Origin: CAZOIA01 sp964579675
GTDB taxonomy: Bacteria > Planctomycetota > Phycisphaerae > UBA1845 > PWPN01
NCBI GenBank assembly: GCA_964579675.1
Contig: CAZOIA010000010.1
Span: 1-54,052, forward strand
Direction of reading: 5' to 3'
Length of the DNA: 54,052 bases
The position numbers and the translations under genes are program-made. Shown here one piece after another: positions 34,071 to 43,068 of the stretch. Position 1 is the first letter of the stretch. Every line of letters starts with the position of its first letter. The notes below the pieces were generated by a model, which saw only the letters and a program-made list of their open reading frames with translations, made no database searches and was not told where the DNA came from.

Positions 34071-34681
34071 GCTCGGCCCTGCATGATTCTGCCGACGCCA
34101 AGAGGAGTCGCATTCACGCCATGGATTTGGCCGACGGCGAGCCCTTGGTGAACGCACCAGCTGACCCGCTCTTCCTCTTTGCCATGGATGAGCTTGCGGT
34201 ACTTCTCAAGCCTCTTCTGGGCCTTGGGGCGCCTCGCGACACAGCTAACCGAATCCTTGAAGTCCGGCCCAAGGGCCACTGGTTTGAATTCGAGGTGGCC
34301 CAGCGTCTGGGTTATCATTACCCGCCCAGGGCAGGCTTATTCCCGGATCTGCGCCACCAAATGCTTGAAGTCAAGCACCACACAGGCCGGTCGGTGACGA
34401 TTGATTTTGGCCGACACCACCCGTCGGACCAGACTGTACCAGACGTCAGGTGGAATGAGAAGGTCCGCGCACGGATCTGTGACATACGGTACCTCATCGC
34501 CTTGTCACCACCTCCGGAGTACGAGGTCGTGACGGTTGTGCTGGCCACCGGCGCTGAGATCGACTCCATCTTCAAGGTCTCCCCGACCCAGACCATCAAG
34601 TACCAGCTCGGTATCTCGAAAAGATGGCGGGAAGAGCACAAAGGCAAGATACTTGTATCGGGACGTGAGTTCGATGGGTAG
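34067..34681 (+). CDS. Probable Type II restriction endonuclease
   Basis: 204 residues. No named restriction enzyme family recognised, but GLFPDLRHQMLEVKHHTGRS fits the PD-(D/E)xK nuclease core: Pro93-Asp94, then Glu101-x-Lys103, with an acidic helix before it (WFEFEVAQRLGYHY). Four-base overlap with the methyltransferase gene, in the same operon, is typical for the nuclease partner, which must not be made without the methylase. Later strands (DIRYLIALSPPPEYEVVTVV) suit an alpha/beta nuclease. Recognition site unknown. The pair separates the arg operon from rph. Confidence 0.65.
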   Translation: MSSALHDSADAKRSRIHAMDLADGEPLVNAPADPLFLFAMDELAVLLKPLLGLGAPRDTANRILEVRPKGHWFEFEVAQRLGYHYPPRAGLFPDLRHQMLEVKHHTGRSVTIDFGRHHPSDQTVPDVRWNEKVRARICDIRYLIALSPPPEYEVVTVVLATGAEIDSIFKVSPTQTIKYQLGISKRWREEHKGKILVSGREFDG

Positions 34682-34753
34682 ACAATATGGATCTGCCTGC
34701 ATCCACAGTGTAGGAGTTGCTCCGCTGAGGTGCGCGTCCAGGAGGACGTATCC

Positions 34754-35485
34754 GTGAACCCACGCCGAGCTGATGGTCGCGGGGCGGGGGAGCTTCGGCC
34801 GCTGGAGATAACTCGGGGCTACACCCGGTGCTCGCCCGGATCGGTGTTAATCCGCACGGGCGATACGCTCGTGCTGTGTACGGCCAGCGTGGAAGAGTCG
34901 GTTCCGCAGTGGATGGCGGGCCGGGGGCGCGGTTGGGTGACGGCGGAGTATGACATGCTGCCCGGCTCGACCGGCGAGCGCCGTCAGCGGAGCCGAAGGC
35001 GACTCGACGGCCGGTCAACCGAGATTCAACGGTTGATCGGGCGCGTCATCAGAGCGGTCGTGGATTTCGAGGTGCTGGGTGAGCGGTGCATCTGGCTGGA
35101 TTGCGACGTGCTCCAGGCCAACGGCGGGACGCGAACGGCGGCCATCACCGGCGCGTTCGTCGCGCTGGCCGACGCGGTGCGTTGGCTGCGGGCCGAGAAA
35201 CGGTTCAGCCGTTCTCCAATCCGCGAGCCGGTGGCGGCGGTGAGTGTCGGCAAGGTGGACGGCCGCCTCGTGCTGGACATGGATTATGACGAGGACGCCC
35301 GGGCTGAGGTCGACTTCAACGTGGCGATGACGGCATCAGGGAAGCTCGTCGAGGTCCAGGGCGGGGCCGAGGGCGGGACGTTCACCCGCGCGGAGCTGGA
35401 CCGGATGCTGGGAATGGCCGCCACCGGCATTCGACAACTGATTGCCGGACAGCGGCGGGCGTTGCGTAAACGGATCACAACCTAG
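34754..35485 (+). CDS. rph: Ribonuclease PH
   Basis: 243 residues, GTG start at 34754 chosen because AGGAGG lies eight bases upstream; the open frame from 34730 is not supported. RNase PH trims tRNA 3' ends by phosphorolysis. Seen: RADGRGAGELRPLEITRGYT, GDTLVLCTASVEESVPQWM, the Arg-rich WVTAEYDMLPGSTGERRQRS, GRSTEIQRLIGRVIRAVVD, LDCDVLQANGGTRTAAITGA, and DMDYDEDARAEVDFNVAMT. It forms hexameric rings in related bacteria. The rph-rdgB association is common; here a lipoprotein gene lies between them. Confidence 0.95.
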   Translation: MNPRRADGRGAGELRPLEITRGYTRCSPGSVLIRTGDTLVLCTASVEESVPQWMAGRGRGWVTAEYDMLPGSTGERRQRSRRRLDGRSTEIQRLIGRVIRAVVDFEVLGERCIWLDCDVLQANGGTRTAAITGAFVALADAVRWLRAEKRFSRSPIREPVAAVSVGKVDGRLVLDMDYDEDARAEVDFNVAMTASGKLVEVQGGAEGGTFTRAELDRMLGMAATGIRQLIAGQRRALRKRITT

Positions 35486-35487
35486 CG

Positions 35488-36354
35488 ATGGTCGTTATGC
35501 GGGACAGGTTTTCGGGTCAAAGGCGGATCGCGCCGCGGTGGGTCCGGCTGGTGGTCGTACTGCTGATGGCGGAGGCCGGCTGCAACGGCCCCGGCGGCAG
35601 CGGCCCCGGCGACTGGTTCAAACCCGCACGGCAAGAGGGCGAGCGATGGAGCATCCGCTGCCTGCGATCCGGCGCCCCCAACCACGCAGCATTGTGCAAC
35701 CGCCTCGCCGAACTCATGCGGAACGTGCAGGGATTGAAGCCGGAGGCCGTCCGGGTCCAGACCGACGCGACCGGCAGCACGATCTATTACGGCGAGTACA
35801 TCAGAAGCTCGTCCTCTACCGGGGGCGCGTTGGAGTTCCCGCCCGCGATGCGGCGCGATGTAGACGTGATCCGGAGACTCATGCTCAATCAACAGACTCC
35901 GTTCGCCCTGGCGGTTCCCGAACCTCTCGACGCTGGCCAGGCAACGGGGCGGCCTGAATGGCAGGTGGCCCGGGCCAAGGGAACGCACACGTTGCTCGTC
36001 GCCCTCTTCTACAACACGCCCACCTTCGACAAGCGAAAGGAGGTGGCCGAGCAGTACGTCGAACAGTTGCGCCACGACGGATACCAGGCTTACTACCTGC
36101 ATGAAGCGGTCAAGAGTTTCGTCTTCGTGGGTGACTTCGATGAGTCCGACCTCGTTACAACGTCCCAGGGGCAGTTGTGGTATGGGCCCAGGGTCGAGCA
36201 GATGATCGCCGGGCGTGCCGACGACGAATTCCGCTACTTGACAGAGAACGGATTCTACCGGAAGTACCCGAGTCGGGACGGGCAAATGGTGCCCCCACCC
36301 TCGCAATTGGTCCCGGTTCCTCGCGGCGGGGATTCGCCCTTCTGGCGCCCATGA
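35488..36354 (+). CDS. Putative lipoprotein with SPOR-like region
   Basis: 288 residues starting three bases after rph. A signal segment WVRLVVVLLMAEAGCNG ends in a lipobox-like Ala-Glu-Ala-Gly-Cys, so Cys32 would be lipidated. A region at ~165-220 (HTLLVALFYNTPTFDKRKEV ... LRHDGYQAYYLHE ... FVFVGDF) looks like a SPOR/sporulation-related repeat, the kind that binds peptidoglycan glycan strands. The rest is not recognised. It may sit in the envelope; there is no clear link to the RNA and nucleotide genes beside it other than shared transcription. Confidence 0.65.
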   Translation: MVVMRDRFSGQRRIAPRWVRLVVVLLMAEAGCNGPGGSGPGDWFKPARQEGERWSIRCLRSGAPNHAALCNRLAELMRNVQGLKPEAVRVQTDATGSTIYYGEYIRSSSSTGGALEFPPAMRRDVDVIRRLMLNQQTPFALAVPEPLDAGQATGRPEWQVARAKGTHTLLVALFYNTPTFDKRKEVAEQYVEQLRHDGYQAYYLHEAVKSFVFVGDFDESDLVTTSQGQLWYGPRVEQMIAGRADDEFRYLTENGFYRKYPSRDGQMVPPPSQLVPVPRGGDSPFWRP

Positions 36355-36397
36355 TCACCTCGGTGTCCCACGAGAACAACCTGGGGAAGTATCTCTC

Positions 36398-37036
36398 ATG
36401 CGTGAAATCCTTCTGGCGACGGCGAACCCGGGCAAGGCCAGAGAGATGCGCGGGATCCTGAGCGGGTCGGATGCCGTGGTTCTCAAGTCGATCTGCTGGC
36501 GGTCTCTGCATGAATTCGAGGGGCTCACCGAGCCCGTCGAAGACGGAGAGACCTTCCTGGCCAACGCCGAGATCAAGGCCCGCCACTATGCCGGCCTCGT
36601 CGGCTTGTGGACGGTGGCGGACGACTCCGGGCTGGAAGTGGATGCCCTGGACGGCGAGCCCGGCGTGCGATCCGCCCGTTACGCAGGCACGCCCAGAAAC
36701 GACCGGGCGAACAACGCCCTGCTCATCAAGCGGCTCGCCGCCGTCCCACCCGAGCGGCGGTCAGCCCGCTTCCGCTGTGCCGTCGTTCTCAGCGACGGTC
36801 AGAAGGTTCTGGCATCGGCGGAGGGAACGGTCGAGGGGCGGATCATTGATACCCCCCGGGGCAGCAACGGGTTCGGGTATGATCCGCATTTCTGGATTGA
36901 CGCCGCCGGCATGACGGCCGCGGAAATGCCGTCCGAACGGAAAAACGCCATCAGCCATCGCGGCCAGGCCCTCCGCCAACTGGGCGGGCAGTTGATCGAA
37001 TTGCTCCGGGCGGAGAGAATCAACCCGACCGGTTGA
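36398..37036 (+). CDS. rdgB: dITP/XTP pyrophosphatase
   Basis: 212 residues, full length. A house-cleaning enzyme that hydrolyses non-canonical purine triphosphates (dITP, XTP) to monophosphates. It opens with ILLATANPGKAREMRGIL; then FLANAEIKARHYA, the catalytic VADDSGLEVDALDGEPGVRS, ARYAG and PRGSNGFGYDPHFW, ending SHRGQALRQL. GGGGAAG precedes the start at 36398. The stop overlaps the long open frame of speA, but speA is better started at 37111. Confidence 0.93.
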   Translation: MREILLATANPGKAREMRGILSGSDAVVLKSICWRSLHEFEGLTEPVEDGETFLANAEIKARHYAGLVGLWTVADDSGLEVDALDGEPGVRSARYAGTPRNDRANNALLIKRLAAVPPERRSARFRCAVVLSDGQKVLASAEGTVEGRIIDTPRGSNGFGYDPHFWIDAAGMTAAEMPSERKNAISHRGQALRQLGGQLIELLRAERINPTG

Positions 37037-37110
37037 CGCGACCGGTCTCTCGCGAAGCCGCAAGCAGCCTGCCACGGCGGGCAACGGCGGGTATGAGAGG
37101 ATGGTGCACT

Positions 37111-39063
37111 ATGGGAAAGCTAGACAATCCCGTGTTCACCGAGAAGACGGACTCCATGCGGACGTGGACCGTCAGCGACGCCATGGACCTGTACAACATC
37201 CGCAACTGGGGCTGGCCCTTCTTCTCGATCAACAAGCGCGGCAACGCGTGCGTACACCCCCAGGGCCCCGACGGCCCGATGGTCGATCTCAAGCAACTGG
37301 TCGATGAACTGCAGCGCCGCGGGATCCAGTTGCCGATCCTCATCCGTTTCTCCGACATCCTCCGCGCCCGGGTCGAGGCGTTGAATGAAGCGTTTCGTCA
37401 CGCCAGCAAGGAATATGGCTACAGGGGGCGGTATCTCGGCGTCTACCCGGTCAAGGTGAACCAGCAGCGGCAGGTGGTGGAGGAGATCGTCTCCTATGGT
37501 CGGCCTTATCAGTTCGGCCTGGAGGCGGGGTCCAAGCCCGAACTGCTGGCGGTGCTGGCCATGTTGGACTCGACCGAGTCGCTGGTCATCTGCAACGGAT
37601 ACAAGGACCACGAGTACGTCGAGATGGCGCTGCTGGCGACCAAGCTCGGCAAATGCGTGATGATCGTGGTGGAGAAGTTCAGCGAGCTGCCTTTCATCGT
37701 CGAACTGGCGCGGGAGCTGAAGGTCGTGCCCCGGATCGGTGTGCGGGCGAAGCTCACCAGTCGCGGCGCGGGCAAGTGGGAGTCATCCGGAGGCGACCGG
37801 TCCAAGTTCGGGCTCAACGTCACCGAGCTGGTCGGGGTACTCGAATACCTTCGCAGCAACGATATGCTGGACTGTCTGGAGCTGCTGCACTTCCATCTCG
37901 GCAGCCAGATCACCAACATCCGGTCGATTCGCAACGGGCTGGAGGAGGCGTGCCGGATTTACGTGGAGATGCACAAACTCGGGGCACCGCTGAGGTTCTT
38001 TGACGTCGGGGGCGGGCTGGCGGTGGACTACGACGGCTCGCGCACCAACTTTGCCTCCAGCACGAACTACTCCATGCAGGAATACGCCAACGACATCGTC
38101 AGTGCGATCCTGGACGCATGCGATGAGGCCGACGTGCCTCACCCGATTATCGTGTCCGAGTCGGGCCGGGCCGTCACCGCCCATCATTCGGTTCTGGTGT
38201 TCAACGTGCTGGGCACGAGTTCGTTCGGCGAGGCCACCGTGCCCCAGGAGATCCCTGAGGACAAGCCTGCCCCCCTGCACAACCTGCTCGACGTTCAGCG
38301 GAACATCACCCGCAAGAACTTCCAGGAGAGCTATCACGACGCGCTGCACTACCGGGACGAGTGCATGAGCCTGTTCCGGCACGGGTATCTGTCGCTGGAG
38401 GACCGGAGCCTCGTGGAAGCGATCTTCTGGTCGTGCGCGCAGCGGATCCTCCGGATCGTGCGCGAGCTGGAATACGTGCCCGACGACCTGGAAGGTCTGG
38501 AACGGTCCCTGGCCGACACCTATTTCTGCAACTTCTCGTGCTTCAAGTCGCTTCCAGATTTCTGGGCGACCCAGCAGTTGTTCCCGATCCTCCCGGTTCA
38601 CCGGCTCGACCAAAGGCCCACGCGGCGAGGTATTCTGGCCGACATCACCTGTGATTCGGACGGGAGGATCGACCGTTTCATCGACCTGCGTGACGTGAAG
38701 GGGGTACTGGAGTTGCACCCGCTCAACGGCGAGGATTACATCCTGGGCGTCTTCATGACCGGTGCCTATCAGGAAATCCTGGGCGACATGCACAACCTCT
38801 TCGGCGACACCAATGCCGTGCACGTGCGTTTAGAGCCCGAGGGCGGCTACCGGATCGAGCAAATGGTCAAGGGCGACACGATCCAGGAGGTGCTCCGTTT
38901 CGTGCAATACTCGCCCGACGACCTGACGAACCGTCTCCGGCGGACGGTCGAGGGGGCCGTCAGGTCCGGCATGATCTCGTTCGAAGAGGCGGGCCAGTTC
39001 CTCGATAAGTACGAGCGTGGCCTCGAAGGCTATACCTACCTGGGGCAGAGAAGCAAGGACTGA
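37111..39063 (+). CDS. speA: Biosynthetic arginine decarboxylase
   Basis: 650 residues from the ATG at 37111, matching the ~630-660 of SpeA. It makes agmatine from arginine, the first step of one polyamine route, using PLP. The N-terminal WTVSDAMDLYNIRNWGWPFF is typical. The PLP lysine is Lys115 in YPVKVNQQRQVVEEI. Further conserved parts are NGYKDHEYVEMALLATKLG, FHLGSQITNIRSI, FDVGGGLAVDYDGS, ESGRAVTAHHSVLVFNVLG, and the Cys-containing ITCDSDGRID near the C-terminus. Arginine for it would come from the pathway that includes the nearby argD-argF. No agmatinase gene is visible. Confidence 0.95.
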   Translation: MGKLDNPVFTEKTDSMRTWTVSDAMDLYNIRNWGWPFFSINKRGNACVHPQGPDGPMVDLKQLVDELQRRGIQLPILIRFSDILRARVEALNEAFRHASKEYGYRGRYLGVYPVKVNQQRQVVEEIVSYGRPYQFGLEAGSKPELLAVLAMLDSTESLVICNGYKDHEYVEMALLATKLGKCVMIVVEKFSELPFIVELARELKVVPRIGVRAKLTSRGAGKWESSGGDRSKFGLNVTELVGVLEYLRSNDMLDCLELLHFHLGSQITNIRSIRNGLEEACRIYVEMHKLGAPLRFFDVGGGLAVDYDGSRTNFASSTNYSMQEYANDIVSAILDACDEADVPHPIIVSESGRAVTAHHSVLVFNVLGTSSFGEATVPQEIPEDKPAPLHNLLDVQRNITRKNFQESYHDALHYRDECMSLFRHGYLSLEDRSLVEAIFWSCAQRILRIVRELEYVPDDLEGLERSLADTYFCNFSCFKSLPDFWATQQLFPILPVHRLDQRPTRRGILADITCDSDGRIDRFIDLRDVKGVLELHPLNGEDYILGVFMTGAYQEILGDMHNLFGDTNAVHVRLEPEGGYRIEQMVKGDTIQEVLRFVQYSPDDLTNRLRRTVEGAVRSGMISFEEAGQFLDKYERGLEGYTYLGQRSKD

Positions 39064-39068
39064 CGAAC

Positions 39069-39752
39069 GTGGATCACTCACCGCGTCACGTGACGCCGGC
39101 ACGGTGGTATGTGGGCGCCGGCGTGTGGTTTGCCGTGCTCGGGGGTTTCCTGTTGCTCCTGCGGTACGACGTCGCCCTAATGCGCTGGCGGTACCGGGCC
39201 ATCCACGTGCCGCCGGAAGGATGGCTCAGGCAAGTCCTGCTGGGTTTCCGGGACTTCGGACAGGTCGTTCCCGTCGTGGTCGCTCTGATCATTGCCGCCA
39301 CTTACGACCGGCGGCGCAAATCGATCATCACCACAATCTTCCTCGCCCAGCTTTTTGCGGCGGGCAGCTACAACGCCGGGAAGTGGCTGATCGCCCGTTA
39401 TCGGCCCTACGCGGCGATCGAGGAGGTGGCCGACCTCTCGTCCCTGACGGTCGGCGAGACGTGGGTCGGCTGGCGGCCCGGCAATCCATTGTTTCGATGT
39501 CAATCCTTCCCGTCCGGTCACGCCGCCGCGGCCTTTGCTTTTGCCGGGGTGCTCGGCTGGTTCTATCCGCGACTGCGCTGGATGTTCTGGGTATTGGCTG
39601 TGGGGTGTGCCGCCTCACGCTGCGTCGATGGTGCGCATTGGCCGAGTGACTGCCTGGCGGGAGCGGTGATCGGCTACATGACTGCTTGGCTCACGCTGCG
39701 GCTCGTGACGGCCTCACTATCCGCTGAACGCCCGGGGTTGGCGAGCTTGTAG
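39069..39752 (+). CDS. PAP2-type membrane phosphatase
   Basis: 227 residues with about five or six membrane helices (for example VGAGVWFAVLGGFLLLLR and VVPVVVALIIAATY). All three PAP2 motifs are present: KWLIARYRP, FPSGHAAAAF and SRCVDGAHWPSDCLAG. Such enzymes remove phosphate from lipids at the outer face of the membrane, for instance undecaprenyl pyrophosphate or phosphatidylglycerol phosphate. It begins 5 bases after speA, so probably co-transcribed, with no obvious shared role. Substrate unknown. Confidence 0.88.
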   Translation: MDHSPRHVTPARWYVGAGVWFAVLGGFLLLLRYDVALMRWRYRAIHVPPEGWLRQVLLGFRDFGQVVPVVVALIIAATYDRRRKSIITTIFLAQLFAAGSYNAGKWLIARYRPYAAIEEVADLSSLTVGETWVGWRPGNPLFRCQSFPSGHAAAAFAFAGVLGWFYPRLRWMFWVLAVGCAASRCVDGAHWPSDCLAGAVIGYMTAWLTLRLVTASLSAERPGLASL

Positions 39753-39792
39753 CGGCCGATCCCCGAGTCGGCTCTGAGCGATGCGGGGCGGC

Positions 39793-41034
39793 TCAGATCT
39801 CAGCGATCTGCTCAAACCAACCCACTTTCGGCAACTCGCCGACGAGCGGGCCAACGTAATCGCGGAAGTTGTCTGTCACGTTGTTGCCCGCTTCATTGAT
39901 GTACTTGTCTGGGAGTTGCTTGGTGAAGGGCGGCTCATCGGGAGCGACTTCCTTGAGCCCGGCCAGCTTCGTCCCCGCCGCGTACGTGGTGCTCGGGAGC
40001 CGGACCAGTGCCACGCTGCCGTCCTGGTCCGCGTCGAGGGAGTAGCTGACCGCCATTTGTCCCACCAGCCGGGCCTCCCACGCATCCACCTTGCTGTGAC
40101 AACTCGGGAAGCTTCGCTGGAGGTACCCGAATGTGTCCGCCCGAACCCGCTTGAGATTCTCGCACTTGTTCCGCAGCGTCCCCGCCAGATAGTCAGCCAG
40201 CGAACCGACGCCGGTGCTCAACTGCTTGTGACCGAACGCATCCTGCTCCATCTTCTCTTGCTTGAGGACCGAGACCTTCTCGGCCCAGAGGGTGCCCTCG
40301 ACATCCTTGATCCCTTCGGAGATCGCGACCACACAGCGGCCGAGCCGGTCAAAAACTTCCTGAACGTCGGCAATGAACCCGTCAACATCGAACGGGCGCT
40401 CGGGCAAGTAAACCAGATGCGGCCCATCGTCCTCTCGCTGCCGGGCAAGAATGCTCGCGGCGGTGAGAAACCCGGCTTCACGTCCCATGAGGATGTTGAT
40501 CTTCACGCCCTGAAGTGCTCGGTTGTCCAGATCGTCGCCGATGAAGGCGGACGCCACGAACTTGGCGGCGCTGCCGTAGCCGGGGCAGTGGTCGGTCACC
40601 AGCAGATCGTTGTCGATGGTTTTGGGGACGTGGAAGACTCGCAACTCGTACTTGGCGTCATTGGCGATCGTGTTGACGATCTGAGCGGTCCGGGCCGAGT
40701 CGTTCCCGCCGATGTAGAAGAAGTAGCGCACGTCGTGCTTGCGGAACACCTCGAAGATGCGCTCGCAGTACTTCGCGTCCGGCTTGTCGCGCGTGGCGCC
40801 CAGTGCCGCCGCCGGCGTGCGGGCCACCAGCTCCAGCATGTTGGTGGGCTGGCGCTCCAGGTCGTAGAACTGCTGGTTGATGATGCCGCGGACGCCGTGC
40901 CGGGCACCCAGCAGTCGGCGAATGTGGCCATACTTCTGCACTTCGTAGATGATGCCGAAGAGGGACTGGTTGATCACCACCGTCGGACCGCCGGCCTGGC
41001 CGACCACGGCGTTGCCGGTTAGCAGAGCTGCCAT
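39793..41034 (-). CDS. pfp: PPi-type 6-phosphofructokinase
   Basis: 413 residues, started at ATG 41034 with GAGGT seven bases before. It phosphorylates fructose 6-phosphate reversibly, probably with pyrophosphate. It starts GNAVVGQAGGPTVVINQSLFG; the phosphoryl-donor loop is GGNDSARTA (109-117), with Asp112 at the position that decides PPi use (ATP enzymes have GGDGS). PKTIDND (137-143) and the MGREAGFLTAASILAR region follow. PPi enzymes usually have GGDDS; GGNDS places it in a divergent clade. It is reversible, so it can serve both glycolysis and gluconeogenesis together with ApgM. It is alone on its strand. Confidence 0.85.
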   Translation of the reverse strand: MAALLTGNAVVGQAGGPTVVINQSLFGIIYEVQKYGHIRRLLGARHGVRGIINQQFYDLERQPTNMLELVARTPAAALGATRDKPDAKYCERIFEVFRKHDVRYFFYIGGNDSARTAQIVNTIANDAKYELRVFHVPKTIDNDLLVTDHCPGYGSAAKFVASAFIGDDLDNRALQGVKINILMGREAGFLTAASILARQREDDGPHLVYLPERPFDVDGFIADVQEVFDRLGRCVVAISEGIKDVEGTLWAEKVSVLKQEKMEQDAFGHKQLSTGVGSLADYLAGTLRNKCENLKRVRADTFGYLQRSFPSCHSKVDAWEARLVGQMAVSYSLDADQDGSVALVRLPSTTYAAGTKLAGLKEVAPDEPPFTKQLPDKYINEAGNNVTDNFRDYVGPLVGELPKVGWFEQIAEI

Positions 41035-41197
41035 GAACACACCTCACCCAAACGTTGTCTGTTGGCCAACCCGAAGCTCTTACGGGGACCTCGGAATCAT
41101 CTCCGGCCTTGGTCGCCCGGCAGGAATGCCGACCCCGGCCCGGAGGAGCCGCAGGCCGACAGGCTCCGAGCGCCGACGCCACCGAATCGCGGAGATT

Positions 41198-42535
41198 CTA
41201 CCACGTGCGCTCAATGAATCCAGTATCCACCTGGCCCTTGAGGAAATGGGTGTGGGCGAAGATCTCCCGGTGCAGAGGGATGGTGGTGTGGATGGGCTCG
41301 ATGATGAACTCCTCGAGGCACCGCTGCATGCAGGCGATGGCCTCGTTGCGAGTGGGCCTGTGGACGATCAGCTTGGCGATCATCGAGTCGTACCAGGGGC
41401 TGATCGTCATGCCCGCGCAGGCGTGGGTATCCACCCGGACGCCCAGGCCGCCCGGCGGACGGAAATCGAGGATTCGCCCCGGGCAGGGGCGGAAATCATG
41501 GGCCGGGTCCTCGGCATTGATCCGGCATTCCATGGCCACGCCCCGTTGCCGGATGTCCCTCTGCTTCATCGGCAAGGTGTCGCCCGATGCGACCCGTATC
41601 TGCCACCGCATCAGGTCGCGGTCGGTCACCATCTCGGTGACCGGGTGCTCGACCTGGATGCGGGTATTCATTTCGAGCAGGTAGAAATGCTCATTGGGAT
41701 CGACGAGGAACTCGATCGTGCCGGCGCTGTAGTAGTCCGCCGCCCGGGCGAGCCGGACCGCCGCTTTGCAGAGCTCCTCGCGTGTCCGGTCACTCAGGCC
41801 GGAGGTCGGTGATTCCTCGACCAGCTTCTGATGCCGGCGTTGCAGGCTGCAGTCCCGCTCGTAGAAGTGCAGGACGTTGCCCGCCCGGTCGCCCATGATC
41901 TGGACCTCGACGTGGCGGGGGGACTCGATCACCTTCTCCAGGTAGACCGAAGGGTCCTTGAAGGCGGCCTGGGCCTCGGCCCGGGCCGCGGGCAGACTGT
42001 GGCGGAGGGTCGCCTCGTTATGCACCAGTCGGATGCCCCGACCCCCACCGCCGCCGGCTGCTTTGATCATCACGGGATAGCCGATCTGGGCCGCCCACCC
42101 AGCGGCTTGGCTGTCCTCTTCCACCGGCCCTTCGGTCCAGGGAATGTTGCGGACCTTGGCCCGCTTGGCGAGCTTCTTGGCCTCGACCTTGTTGCCCAGC
42201 AGTCGCATGGACTCGCCACTGGGGCCGATGAACTCGATCTTCGATTCCCGGCAGGCGTCGGCAAACTGGGCGTTCTCCGCGAGGAACCCGTATCCGGGAT
42301 GGATCGCGTCCACGTTGGCGATCTCGGCGGCGGCGATGATCCGGTCGATCTTCAGGTAGCTCTCGGCGGCCGGGGCCGGGCCAATGCAGATGGCTTGATC
42401 CGCCAGTGCCAGGTACGGAGCGTCCCGATCCTCCTCCGAGTAAACGCACACCGTCTCGACGCCCAACTCCTTGCACGCCCGAAGGATACGCACCGCGATC
42501 TCGCCACGGTTGGCTATCAGTACGCGAGAGAACAT
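41198..42535 (-). CDS. accC: Acetyl-CoA carboxylase, biotin carboxylase subunit
   Basis: 445 residues, the standard AccC length. It carboxylates biotin on AccB with ATP and bicarbonate, first step of fatty acid synthesis. Seen: RVLIANRGEIAVRILRACKELG, HPGYGFLAENAQFADAC, the glycine loop KAAGGGGGRGIRLV, ERDCSLQRRHQKLVEESP, FLVDPNEHFYLLEMNTRIQVEHPVTEMVT and RINAEDPAHDFRPCPGRI. It follows accB by 36 bases on the same strand as the last gene of a pepP-accB-accC operon. No accA/accD in the window. Confidence 0.97.
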   Translation of the reverse strand: MFSRVLIANRGEIAVRILRACKELGVETVCVYSEEDRDAPYLALADQAICIGPAPAAESYLKIDRIIAAAEIANVDAIHPGYGFLAENAQFADACRESKIEFIGPSGESMRLLGNKVEAKKLAKRAKVRNIPWTEGPVEEDSQAAGWAAQIGYPVMIKAAGGGGGRGIRLVHNEATLRHSLPAARAEAQAAFKDPSVYLEKVIESPRHVEVQIMGDRAGNVLHFYERDCSLQRRHQKLVEESPTSGLSDRTREELCKAAVRLARAADYYSAGTIEFLVDPNEHFYLLEMNTRIQVEHPVTEMVTDRDLMRWQIRVASGDTLPMKQRDIRQRGVAMECRINAEDPAHDFRPCPGRILDFRPPGGLGVRVDTHACAGMTISPWYDSMIAKLIVHRPTRNEAIACMQRCLEEFIIEPIHTTIPLHREIFAHTHFLKGQVDTGFIERTW

Positions 42536-42571
42536 GCTCGTTTCCGTAAGAACCGGTTCGGTGGGCGACGG

Positions 42572-43051
42572 TCAGCTCCTTGGCCGAACCAACATCAAAG
42601 GCTGCCCGAACTCGACCGCCTGCTGGTTGTGCACCAGGATCCGTTCGATGGTCCCCGCCACTTCCGCCTTGATCTCATTGAAGACCTTCATGGCTTCAAT
42701 GATACAGACGGGTGTGTCCGCATTGACTTCGCTCCCGACCTCCACAAAGGGCGGGGATTCGGGGTCTGACGCCCCGTAGAAGGTTCCGACCATCGGGGAA
42801 ACGATGCGGAGGAGACCCTCATCCTGGGGCGGCTCGGTCGGCGTGCGGGAAGCTTCCCGGCCGGCAGATTCGATCGATGTTGCGGGCCCCGCGACCGGGG
42901 TTGCAGGAGCAAGCCCGCCTCCAACCTCGACGCCGCCCGCCGGGCCCTTGCGCAAGCTGATCGTGGTTTCACCCTCTCGAATCCGGATCTCGCTGAGGCC
43001 GTGTTCGACCATCAGCTCGACCAGCTCACGAACCTGTTGCACGTCGATCAC
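42572..43051 (-). CDS. accB: Biotin carboxyl carrier protein
   Basis: 159 residues. An N-terminal helical part (VRELVELMVEHGLSEIRIRE) and a Pro/Ala/Gly-rich linker lead to the biotinyl domain: VSPMVGTFYGASDPESPPFV, then CIIEAMKVFNEIKAEVAGTI. Biotin would be attached to Lys122 in EAMKV. The thumb typical of AccB is present. It carries carboxyl groups from AccC to the carboxyltransferase. It starts 17 bases after pepP and lies between pepP and accC. Confidence 0.95.
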   Translation of the reverse strand: MIDVQQVRELVELMVEHGLSEIRIREGETTISLRKGPAGGVEVGGGLAPATPVAGPATSIESAGREASRTPTEPPQDEGLLRIVSPMVGTFYGASDPESPPFVEVGSEVNADTPVCIIEAMKVFNEIKAEVAGTIERILVHNQQAVEFGQPLMLVRPRS

Positions 43052-43068
43052 GCTGATTCCCTGGCAGG

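Noticed and set aside
41041..41197. A possible small gene between the phosphofructokinase and accC
   Set aside because: Frames are short, without ribosome-binding sites, and Arg/Pro-rich.
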